A stretch of 22,597 bases of DNA from CAYMUG01 sp964393575. GTDB taxonomy: Bacteria > Patescibacteriota > Minisyncoccia > Spechtbacterales > 2-12-FULL-38-22. The stretch covers positions 1-22,597 of the forward strand of contig CAYMUG010000010.1 of the NCBI GenBank assembly GCA_964393575.1. The letters run 5' to 3'. The first letter of the stretch is position 1, and each line of letters starts with the position of its first letter. A program made the translations under genes and the position numbers. Shown here piece by piece: positions 1 to 5,886 of this stretch. Under the pieces are notes generated by a model that was given only the letters and a program-made list of their open reading frames with translations, did not search any database and was not told the DNA's origin.

Positions 1-3
1 TTG

Positions 4-85
4 TGCCCAGGGTGGGATTCGAACCCACACGTCTTGCGACACTAGCTCCTAAAGCTAGCGTGTCTGCCAATTCCACCACCTGGGC
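4..85 (-). tRNA. tRNA-Leu (anticodon UAG)
   Basis: The reverse complement folds as a type II tRNA. The acceptor stem is GCCCAGG/CCTGGGC with discriminator A. The anticodon arm is CTAGC-TTTAGGA-GCTAG, giving anticodon UAG, which reads CUN leucine codons. A long variable arm and the T loop GTTCGAATC are present. The 3' end is not followed by an encoded CCA (the next bases are CAA), so CCA would have to be added enzymatically. It is transcribed leftward from the promoter at 116-144. Confidence 0.97.
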
Positions 86-115
86 AATATTTAAGTATTT
101 AACCACGCTTTTTTG

Positions 116-144
116 ATTATACCAACCCTTTACAAATTTATCAA
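116..144 (-). promoter_or_regulatory. Promoter for tRNA-Leu
   Basis: On the minus strand TTGATA and TATAAT are separated by 17 bases, a near-consensus sigma-70-type promoter about 30 bases upstream of the tRNA 5' end. It interleaves with the divergent promoter at 129-157. Confidence 0.75.
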
Positions 145-157
145 TATGTAGTATAAT
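129..157 (+). promoter_or_regulatory. Promoter for the 208-1853 cassette
   Basis: TTTACA and TATAAT lie 17 bases apart on the plus strand. The predicted start near 164 leaves a leader of about 44 bases containing the AAAGGAG ribosome-binding site. Its -35 half overlaps the spacer and -35 box of the leftward tRNA promoter. Confidence 0.75.
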
Positions 158-207
158 TTGGATAGCTCTTAAAAACCTGCTCACCACTCCTAACAAAGGA
201 GATAGCA

Positions 208-876
208 ATGGCTAAAAGTAAACTTGGCGGCTTCGCTGAAGAAGTGGCCGCAGAGTTGTTTGCGGAAGGAATTACCAACAGTGGTAACGACAGCAACAAG
301 AAGGGTAAAGGTTCAAGTGGCGCTTTTGCCGCTCTCAGCAAAATGATACGCGAAAAAAAGAAAGAAGAGCGAGAGCAGCAAAAATCAGCAGCTTCTCTCT
401 GGAGGTTCATTCATGGCCCTCTGGAGCGCGAACATCCGAAAGCGGCAAAGAAGTTGATCCGTCGCTCAACGGATCGCACCGCTCGCCGTGCGAGACGATA
501 CAAGCCGTACGACGAGTATGAGATTCTCGCCGAAGACCGAATGAATAAAGCCCTCTGTCTGTTCGTTGAGGGCTGTGACGAGGCGCAGACCACCGAGATA
601 TTAATAGACTTGTCCGAGCTCTCAGACCGGGACTTTGATGCCATGGTGGAGGCGGTTTTGAAAGAACCGGTATATGCCATGGCGGTCAAGGCCAGCGCAT
701 CAGCACAGCATATGATGAATGCACTGCTTGAAAATCTTCCGGAGAAAGAAACGGTTCTCCAGTGGATTCGCTGGGCTGATCATGAAGCTGCGAGCACTAC
801 CCGCAGAGCGGGACACGCCTACCGAAGAAAAGTAGTCGGCCTGAACCAGTGGCTGGACTCAAAAGGAGTTAAGTGA
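208..876 (+). CDS. Unrecognised basic soluble protein, first gene of a GC-rich pair
   Basis: I do not recognise this 222-residue protein. It has no signal peptide or membrane segment. A low-complexity lysine/serine-rich part (about residues 28-62, with GNDSNKKGKGSSG and REKKKEEREQQK) precedes a strongly basic stretch (KKLIRRSTDRTARRARR, about residues 81-97). The rest, from about 100, looks helical and mixed-charge, so nucleic-acid or membrane-surface contact is possible but unproven. The start is well supported: ATG at 208 follows AAAGGAG at good spacing, behind the promoter at 129-157. The TGA stop overlaps the next ATG by one base, with AAAAGGAG just upstream, so the two genes are co-translated. 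G+C is high (35 of 60 at 421-480) compared with the AT-rich neighbours, which suggests a different origin or expression regime. Confidence 0.85.
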   Translation: MAKSKLGGFAEEVAAELFAEGITNSGNDSNKKGKGSSGAFAALSKMIREKKKEEREQQKSAASLWRFIHGPLEREHPKAAKKLIRRSTDRTARRARRYKPYDEYEILAEDRMNKALCLFVEGCDEAQTTEILIDLSELSDRDFDAMVEAVLKEPVYAMAVKASASAQHMMNALLENLPEKETVLQWIRWADHEAASTTRRAGHAYRRKVVGLNQWLDSKGVK

Positions 877-1853
877 TGTCAAGCGAATTCGCAAAAACAC
901 TGATTGAAGAAGCCAGTCAATCCGCAGAGCCCACGGCTGAGGCCGCTGGGCGGATTATCCGCCTCTACGACCGAATCGCCCGCCAGGCGACGGTCGTGGT
1001 GCTCATCTTTTTTATCGCTGTTGCTGTAACAGCAGCAGCTGGTTGGAAGGAAGCGACCACCGTTATAGCGTTTGGACCGGCTACAACGGTACTGGTCGTC
1101 TGGATGAAGTGGCCCGCCATCGTCAGTGCCGCGTTCGCGGTGAAGGACGTCGGCGGCTGGCAGATCGACGGAATTACCGTCCCGAAGGTAAGAATTCGGG
1201 AAAACTCCAGAAAATTTCTGTCACTCGCCGGCGTCACGACAGCGTTAAGCATCTACATGATCGTCGTGCCGGTGGAAAACGACCCCAAGTTAGTGCCTTT
1301 GCTGGTACTTGCAGGGGTCGGGTTCGCATTCATTAACCTGGGACATTGGCATTCAGGAGTATTCAGGAAGGCACGTGTCTTCCTGGCGCTACTTCTTATA
1401 GGCCTCACGGTGGTCTTCCTTACTGGGGGCCGCGATAGTGCTGCGGCTTTCTTCGGCGACAGCGAGGGTACTTCGACTACATCGAAGGAGGAGATAAACA
1501 TCGCCTCAAGCCCTCCCTCATCAGTATCAGCCGAGCAGGTGGAAGTAGAACGGGAATCTGTCTCTACCCTACCCACCTGCAGCGGGCAGCCCTCCGAACT
1601 GGAGCTGGATGAGGGCGACAACATTGTCCTCACGGCGGAAGACAGAAGCTGTTGGACGCCGTGGGCTGACCCGCCCCCAGGATCAACCATGGACTGGACT
1701 CCCCTGCAGGAAATCCCCGTCTACGTGGAATGGAGGGACGGAACCTCCACTCTGGTTGATCTGGGCGAACAGATCGACAGCAAGGGAGAGGGCGGCATGC
1801 GCTTTCGTAGCGCCGGAGGTCCTCTCGAAATTCGAGTTATTGTTAGGAGGTGA
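876..1853 (+). CDS. Unrecognised multi-pass membrane protein, second gene of the GC-rich pair
   Basis: This 325-residue protein matches no family I recognise. Its N-terminal half is membrane-embedded: hydrophobic segments lie at about residues 38-60, 65-95, 112-132, 140-158 and 164-184, so four or five helices. A serine/threonine/glutamate-rich linker (about 190-230) follows, then a C-terminal domain of about 95 residues, probably beta-rich and outside the membrane, with two cysteines about 27 residues apart (LPTCSGQ, DRSCWTPW) that could form a disulfide. ATG at 876 is preferred over the in-frame GTG at 873 because it forms TGATG with the preceding stop and sits well from AAAAGGAG. G+C is raised (35 of 60 at 1141-1200). 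It presumably works with the basic protein encoded upstream. The gene ends at the terminator at 1864. Confidence 0.85.
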   Translation: MSSEFAKTLIEEASQSAEPTAEAAGRIIRLYDRIARQATVVVLIFFIAVAVTAAAGWKEATTVIAFGPATTVLVVWMKWPAIVSAAFAVKDVGGWQIDGITVPKVRIRENSRKFLSLAGVTTALSIYMIVVPVENDPKLVPLLVLAGVGFAFINLGHWHSGVFRKARVFLALLLIGLTVVFLTGGRDSAAAFFGDSEGTSTTSKEEINIASSPPSSVSAEQVEVERESVSTLPTCSGQPSELELDEGDNIVLTAEDRSCWTPWADPPPGSTMDWTPLQEIPVYVEWRDGTSTLVDLGEQIDSKGEGGMRFRSAGGPLEIRVIVRR

Positions 1854-1863
1854 TATAGCACCT

Positions 1864-1898
1864 AAAACCCCTCCTGTCTACAGACAGGAGGGGTTTTT
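1864..1898. terminator. Intrinsic terminator, bidirectional
   Basis: AAAACCCCTCCTGTC pairs with GACAGGAGGGGTTTT around a four-base loop, followed by a T run on the plus strand. It ends the GC-rich pair. The 5' A run makes it usable on the minus strand too, where it lies just past the stop of the convergent pilin-like gene. Confidence 0.9.
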
Positions 1899-1922
1899 CA
1901 TTAAATAAACTATTTTTACTTT

Positions 1923-2426
1923 TTACACACCCACAACTCCTCGTACAATAGCGGGAATGGCTCTTGCTATACCTGCAACCACAAGACCTATAATCGCATA
2001 TACAAGCATACTCTTTGCTTTATTTGATTTAGACGGATTTCCCCCGGAAGTAACAAACAGAAAAGCAGCAACTGCAATAAACAGGGTTGCAATTGCAGTA
2101 AGAACGAAGAAGACTATCCGTGTAATAAATTTAATAATAGCAAATACACAGATCAATCCATGGTCGCCAGCTGTATTTTCTCCCCCGGCCTGGTTACTCG
2201 TAAGGTCAAGATTACTTCCGGATGGATGTTCTCCAACTGTAGTGCCTTCGCCTGTAAGAGAATGTGCTTCATCGTGAGTAACTGTTACACGAATCCGGCA
2301 ATTTTCCTGATCTTGTTCGTTGTGGTTCCCGTGAGCTAAAGCAGTTGAATAAAAACCACCTGCTGCAACACCCAGAAGAGTGATTACTACAAACACCGCA
2401 ATTGATTTTTTTATAATGTAATACAT
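1923..2426 (-). CDS. VirB2/TrbC-like pilin-type membrane protein (T4SS_pilin-like), copy 1
   Basis: A 167-residue exported protein. It has a signal peptide (about residues 7-31, ending STALA), a polar His/Asp/Glu-rich outer domain, then two hydrophobic helices (about 95-123 and 138-160) joined by a short cytosolic loop with SGGNPSKSNKAK. This two-helix plan with a GGNP-plus-lysine loop matches the VirB2/TrbC-like 'T4SS_pilin' family common in Patescibacteria, so a surface filament or membrane-channel role is possible. Cleavage at the AxA site would leave HGNH at the N-terminus. Its two cysteines (ENCRIR, GLICVFA) match those of copy 2 and may form a disulfide. No clear Shine-Dalgarno is visible. 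A weak promoter candidate lies at 2478-2507, and the terminator at 2613 separates it from copy 2. Confidence 0.88.
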   Translation of the reverse strand: MYYIIKKSIAVFVVITLLGVAAGGFYSTALAHGNHNEQDQENCRIRVTVTHDEAHSLTGEGTTVGEHPSGSNLDLTSNQAGGENTAGDHGLICVFAIIKFITRIVFFVLTAIATLFIAVAAFLFVTSGGNPSKSNKAKSMLVYAIIGLVVAGIARAIPAIVRGVVGV

Positions 2427-2477
2427 TAAATTAAGAAGTTAAATTTTTAAAAATAGTGTTTATGCTATATACTATCC

Positions 2478-2507
2478 ATATTAACCTAAAAAACTTAAAT
2501 AATGCAA
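2478..2507 (-). promoter_or_regulatory. Candidate promoter for pilin copy 1
   Basis: Minus-strand TTGCAT and TAATAT, 18 bases apart, lie about 50 bases upstream of the start codon. The surroundings are so AT-rich that chance matches are likely. Confidence 0.35.
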
Positions 2508-2533
2508 CGAAGTTTTTAACCCCGGTTTGAAAA

Positions 2534-2597
2534 CACACTAACACTAACGATGATAAATGATTAATGACACTAACATTGATACCAACTAATGACTATT
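2534..2597. repeat. Degenerate short-word repeat tract
   Basis: CACTAA occurs twice head to tail (2536-2547) and again at 2568. It is mixed with AATGA-type words (AAATGATTAATGACA, CTAATGACTA). This is the same kind of filler seen at 5211-5310 and 12522-12563 and contains no gene. Confidence 0.6.
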
Positions 2598-2612
2598 AGA
2601 GAGGAAGAAATC

Positions 2613-2660
2613 TCAAACATAAAATCACCCCGCCGGCCGGCGGGGTGATTTTATGTTTGA
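2613..2660. terminator. Perfect 48-base palindrome, terminator for pilin copy 2
   Basis: The two 24-base halves are exact reverse complements with no spacer, centred between 2636 and 2637 on CGCCGG/CCGGCG. The outer part of each arm is A- or T-rich (AAAATCACC, GGTGATTTT), so RNA from either strand gives a GC hairpin ending in U residues. It sits about 20 bases past the stop of the gene at 2680-3186. Confidence 0.85.
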
Positions 2661-2679
2661 TGTGGCATTGAGGTGAATA

Positions 2680-3186
2680 TTACACACCGATAATTCCTCG
2701 TACCACAGCAGGAATAGCTCTGGCTACAGCTGCTACGGCAAGACCTGCGACTGCGTAGATAAGATAGGTGCGTGCCTTGGCTGCTTTGTCGGGATTGCCT
2801 CCGGCTGTAACAAACAGGAATGCTGCAAGAGCAATAAAGAATACAGCAATTGCTATCAAGACGAAGAATAGAAGGTTTGTCACAAATTTAACCAATCCGT
2901 AGGTGCACACAAGCCCGTGATCTCCTGCCATCTTCTCTGTAGTCTGGGTTGTTTCTTCTACAACCAAAATATCTCCGGTCTCGTGAGTTGCACCAGTATT
3001 TTCTGTACCTGTTAAGCCCGTGAACTCGCTGGGCTCTACAGTAGCCCTGAGACGACATGTGGTGGTAGAGTCTTCAGGACCACCGTCGTGTCCGCCGTGA
3101 GCAAGCGCCAAAGCCGGAGCTAAACTCAAAGAAAGCAAAAGGGCAACTAAACCAAATGTAAATGTTTTTCTTAACTTACTAAACAT
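2680..3186 (-). CDS. VirB2/TrbC-like pilin-type membrane protein (T4SS_pilin-like), copy 2
   Basis: A 168-residue paralogue of the protein at 1923-2426. It has a signal peptide (about residues 7-29, ending ALALA), an outer domain of about 60 residues, two hydrophobic helices (about 98-124 and 138-160) and the loop TAGGNPDKAAKAR. The predicted mature N-terminus is HGGHDGG, followed by two cysteines (TTTCRLR, GLVCTYG) at places equivalent to copy 1. The ends ARAIPAVVRGIIGV and ARAIPAIVRGVVGV are nearly identical, which indicates fairly recent duplication or strong constraint. Known relatives are filament subunits or channel parts of type IV secretion-like machines, but function here is inferred. 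It has its own promoter (3262-3290), a leader of about 70 bases and a terminator (2613-2660), so it can be expressed apart from the upstream operon. Confidence 0.88.
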   Translation of the reverse strand: MFSKLRKTFTFGLVALLLSLSLAPALALAHGGHDGGPEDSTTTCRLRATVEPSEFTGLTGTENTGATHETGDILVVEETTQTTEKMAGDHGLVCTYGLVKFVTNLLFFVLIAIAVFFIALAAFLFVTAGGNPDKAAKARTYLIYAVAGLAVAAVARAIPAVVRGIIGV

Positions 3187-3261
3187 TGTTTTATAATATT
3201 AATTTTAATTTGTATTGTGAAAAACGACCTTGTTATATTAAACTAACCTTTTACACTTTTT

Positions 3262-3290
3262 ATTATACCACAAACCACCGGGTACAACAA
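3262..3290 (-). promoter_or_regulatory. Promoter for pilin copy 2
   Basis: Minus-strand TTGTTG and TATAAT lie 17 bases apart, directly after the stop of the gene at 3292-3693. The predicted start near 3255 gives a leader of about 70 bases. Confidence 0.75.
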
Positions 3291-3291
3291 T

Positions 3292-3693
3292 TTATCCGGG
3301 AAGCAAACTTTCCACAACCGCAACTATGGCCTGAGCTAAAGCAATAATAGTGAACCCTATGAGGGCATATTTAAATATCTTTTTAGCTGTTTCTCTTTTT
3401 TTGGGGTTTCCCCCTCCTATAATAAAATAAAACGCAGAAATACCTATCATTAAAGCAAATATCGGTGTAGCAAAAACAAAAAGGACGTCTATAAGCTGGT
3501 CAATAAATTCCTCAAAGCTATCCGCTGCAAGCGGATTGGGCAACGATGTGGAACCATCATCTTCTTCATGGGTTCCGCCATGGTCTGCAATTGCAGGTAA
3601 AGGAGTAAATATAAAAGCAGACAGCGAGAAGAGAAGCACGCTTATCACAAAGCTTGGAAATAAAATTTTACTACTTTGAATATATTTAATCAT
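3292..3693 (-). CDS. VirB2/TrbC-like pilin-type membrane protein, copy 3, coupled to a solute-binding protein
   Basis: A 133-residue, shorter and more divergent relative of the two downstream copies. It has a signal peptide (about residues 10-35, ending PAIA), a short acidic linker beginning DHGGTHEEDDG, a probable amphipathic stretch, then two hydrophobic helices (about 69-92 and 105-125) with the loop GGGNPKKRETAKK. It lacks the cysteine pair of copies 1 and 2. Its ATG overlaps the TGA of the solute-binding protein gene as ATGA, so translation is almost certainly coupled and the two proteins are probably made together. The GGNP loop and topology support the VirB2/TrbC-like assignment. Whether it forms a filament, a pore or an anchor for the binding protein cannot be told from sequence. 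Confidence 0.86.
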   Translation of the reverse strand: MIKYIQSSKILFPSFVISVLLFSLSAFIFTPLPAIADHGGTHEEDDGSTSLPNPLAADSFEEFIDQLIDVLFVFATPIFALMIGISAFYFIIGGGNPKKRETAKKIFKYALIGFTIIALAQAIVAVVESLLPG

Positions 3694-5048
3694 TGTATTT
3701 CAATAAACAAAGAGTCAATTCTGTTTTGTGCCTCATCCAGTGCGGAATTTACGGAAGAATCGCCTGCGATAATATTGTCTATCGTTTCTTTCATTATAGC
3801 ATCCGTTTGAATTGCTTGAGGTTTTAGCCATGATCTGGCTGTGGGTGCCTGCTCCGCAAATACATTGCCTTCGTATTCGGAAGCCAGAGATTTAAGCGCC
3901 GGCGGCAAATTTTCGGCTTCCAAATAACGGCGGTTAGCACTTTCCTCAGTAGTAACATGTTTAACAAAATCCCATGCTTGCTCCGGGTTTTCGGTAGCTC
4001 GCGAAACACCGAGTCCCCAATAATTTGCATAGTTCACCGGTTGCTCTACTTCCTTTGGCTGCGGCATTTTTGCAACTTTGAAATCAAGATTATCGTTTTC
4101 CTCTTCAATTCTCTCCATTTGGTGAGAGTAATTAAACATCATCACCGCATTTTCATTGACAAAAGCACTAAGCGAGTTCTTTTCCTCAGGGTTCCATGTA
4201 TAATTTTCCGAGCTCTGGTCTGAAAATGAAAGGTAAAACTGTAAAGCGTTTTGTGCAGGCACCACAGCTCCGCTCTCTGTATTTACCGGTTCGGCAAAAT
4301 TAGGTCTTCCGGAGTCCGTGTTCATGCGCGCGCCGCTCTGCAACATAAGCAAACTAATTATATCCACCGCGCGATTAACATTTGTACCACCCAATGCAGC
4401 GCCGGATACGGCAACGCTTCCGTCTTCATTTAAAACCTTCATACGATTTGAATAATCAGCGAACTCTTCCCAGGTTTCGGGAGGATTGAGTAAATTATGG
4501 CTATTAAAAAACGCTTCATTATAATACAGAGCCAGAGTGTCCAAATATAAAGGCAAAGCATACACTGCTTCTTCACCTGTAGCTGTATTATTTCTGGCAA
4601 AATCAAACCTAACAACATCCGGATACTTACTCATAAAAGATGCAACATTTTCTCCTTCCGTAAAATATTCGTTTGCGGGTTCTAAAAACTTTCTTTCCAT
4701 GGGTAGCCAGGTATTATGAATGGCATATATATCAGGCCCGTTTCCCTCAGCTATAGCTGTACGTACTTTATTTCTGTATTCTTTCAAATTTGCAGCATCT
4801 ACCTTTCTGTACTCTACATTAGTATCGGGGGCATGCAGGGGTAAACTGTCTTCATAGGCATTTATCATTTCTTGATAGGCATTCGCGGAACCAAAAATTC
4901 CCCATACTTCCAGATTAACTCTTTCTCTTCTTCCTTCTTCATCTCCGAAGAAACTAAAAACAACAATAGCTAAAATAACACCGACAAAAACAGCGGCTAT
5001 AACTCTATTTCTTTTATAAGGAGGAATATTTTTTAATTTTGACAACAT
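3690..5048 (-). CDS. Membrane-tethered extracellular solute-binding protein (family 1 type), copy 1
   Basis: A 452-residue protein of the periplasmic sugar-binding fold used by ABC importers. One hydrophobic helix (about residues 16-33) follows a positive N-terminus (YKRNR); the rest lies outside. Family-typical stretches include GPDIYAIHNTWLPMERK (about 104-120), ALPLYLDTLALYYNEAFF (about 163-180) and VNYANYWGLGVSRATENPEQ (about 338-357). No cysteine occurs anywhere, so lipid anchoring is excluded and the helix must be the tether. Substrate is unknown. The ATGA overlap with the pilin-like gene at 3292-3693, and the absence of permease or ATPase genes nearby, suggest it may work with that protein rather than a classic ABC importer. 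A promoter candidate at 5058-5086 would give an almost leaderless message. A paralogue lies at 19281-20714. Confidence 0.92.
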   Translation of the reverse strand: MLSKLKNIPPYKRNRVIAAVFVGVILAIVVFSFFGDEEGRRERVNLEVWGIFGSANAYQEMINAYEDSLPLHAPDTNVEYRKVDAANLKEYRNKVRTAIAEGNGPDIYAIHNTWLPMERKFLEPANEYFTEGENVASFMSKYPDVVRFDFARNNTATGEEAVYALPLYLDTLALYYNEAFFNSHNLLNPPETWEEFADYSNRMKVLNEDGSVAVSGAALGGTNVNRAVDIISLLMLQSGARMNTDSGRPNFAEPVNTESGAVVPAQNALQFYLSFSDQSSENYTWNPEEKNSLSAFVNENAVMMFNYSHQMERIEEENDNLDFKVAKMPQPKEVEQPVNYANYWGLGVSRATENPEQAWDFVKHVTTEESANRRYLEAENLPPALKSLASEYEGNVFAEQAPTARSWLKPQAIQTDAIMKETIDNIIAGDSSVNSALDEAQNRIDSLFIEIQ

Positions 5049-5057
5049 TCTATATTT

Positions 5058-5086
5058 ATTTTAGCGCGCCCTCTCCCGATTCGCAA
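5058..5086 (-). promoter_or_regulatory. Candidate promoter giving a near-leaderless mRNA
   Basis: Minus-strand TTGCGA and TAAAAT lie 17 bases apart. Only nine bases separate the -10 box from the ATG at 5048, so the transcript would start at or within a few bases of the start codon. No Shine-Dalgarno fits in that space. Confidence 0.55.
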
Positions 5087-5290
5087 TAACCAATAACCAA
5101 GCTACAATAACCAAACAAATTCCAATAACCAAAGTATTTTATTTGGTGTTTGGAATTTTGGGCATTGATTATTATTTGATGATTGTCTGCCTGCCGGCAG
5201 GCTAGGCGCGATAATGTCATGGTCATAGTGGTTTTATGTCATCGTCATCGTCATAGTCATCGTCATTGTGGTTTCTCAGTTATCTGTCAT
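5085..5290. repeat. Intergenic repeat tract: AATAACC words, GC palindrome, TCATNG words
   Basis: About 200 bases hold no gene. AATAACCAA words recur at 5085-5133, and the last forms an imperfect hairpin with TTTGGTGTTTGGAATTT (5117-5133 with 5142-5158, 15 of 17 matches). GCCTGCCGGCAGGC at 5189-5202 is a perfect palindrome followed by GGCGCGATA. TCATGG, TCATCG and TCATAG hexamers then repeat to about 5270. The tract runs into the 3' end of the methyltransferase gene as repeated CATTAGT. Confidence 0.75.
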
Positions 5291-5850
5291 TAGTCATTAG
5301 TCGGCTTTGAAAATATAATAGTATAGTGTGAGGAGGCAAAATCCGGGTTTTCTTCAAAAGCCAGCCCTGCCTCTTCAGTAAGTTTCCTTATATTATTTTC
5401 GGATATTTTTTGAGGAGGTCCAAAGGGAGTATTCTCGCGCCAATCTATAACTATCAAACGCCCGCCCGGTTTTAATACGCGAAATGCTTCTCCTATTATC
5501 GCAGCTGCTTCGTCCACCTGATGCAGAATATTCGCACAAAGCACCACATCCTGCGAGTTGTCTTCTAAGGTAGAACCTCTCTCTTTTTCCAGATTTGCAT
5601 GTATAGTTTTAATCTGAAATGTTCCATCAAGGTTTTTATGACCTTCTAAAACCTGTAAAACGCTGATGCGTGCATCAATAGCATTAACCTTGCCTTCTTT
5701 GCCCACAATATCCGCCATTGCCATTGAGTAGTGGCCCGCACCGCTTCCGAAGTCCGCAACACTCATTCCTTCCTCTATTCCTAAATCTCCTACTGTATCG
5801 TAAGGGTTAAGAAAAGAAAATTCTTTTGTGTCTTTTTCTTTTTGTGTCAT
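5290..5850 (-). CDS. Class I SAM-dependent methyltransferase
   Basis: A 186-residue Rossmann-fold methyltransferase. Motif I is VADFGSGAGHY (about residues 32-42, the SAM glycine loop). VNAIDARISVL (about 58-68) supplies the acidic residue that would bind the SAM ribose. VVLCANILHQVDE (about 102-114) and FRVLKPGGRLIVIDW (about 123-137) are the later core strands, typical of the Methyltransf_11/UbiE-like group. The substrate cannot be inferred. The chosen start is ATG at 5850; an in-frame TTG 18 bases upstream is possible, and neither has a clear ribosome-binding site. It lies 36 bases after the gyrA stop on the same strand and may be read through from it. Its last codons (KPTND) fall in a CATTAGT repeat, so the intergenic repeat abuts or has shaped the C-terminus. 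Confidence 0.9.
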   Translation of the reverse strand: MTQKEKDTKEFSFLNPYDTVGDLGIEEGMSVADFGSGAGHYSMAMADIVGKEGKVNAIDARISVLQVLEGHKNLDGTFQIKTIHANLEKERGSTLEDNSQDVVLCANILHQVDEAAAIIGEAFRVLKPGGRLIVIDWRENTPFGPPQKISENNIRKLTEEAGLAFEENPDFASSHYTIIFSKPTND

Positions 5851-5886
5851 TGGAGCACTGTTCTGCAAAAGGAAAATTAATTTTTT

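Noticed and set aside
1253..1690. A 145-codon minus-strand frame with a serine-rich translation.
   Set aside because: It shadows the GC-rich membrane-protein gene, which has the better start, ribosome-binding site and helices.
208..1853. The GC-rich pair as a toxin-antitoxin or restriction system.
   Set aside because: Neither protein shows nuclease, methyltransferase, kinase or known toxin motifs; size and membrane topology do not fit a common type.
873..3692. TGA recoded as an amino acid, as in Gracilibacteria.
   Set aside because: TGA ends several well-bounded genes here, including both ATGA overlaps and the TGATG junction, so standard bacterial code applies.
1923..3693. The three small membrane proteins as type IV pilins.
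   Set aside because: They lack the prepilin-peptidase G-F-x-x-x-E signature and have two late hydrophobic helices, which fits VirB2/TrbC-like proteins instead.
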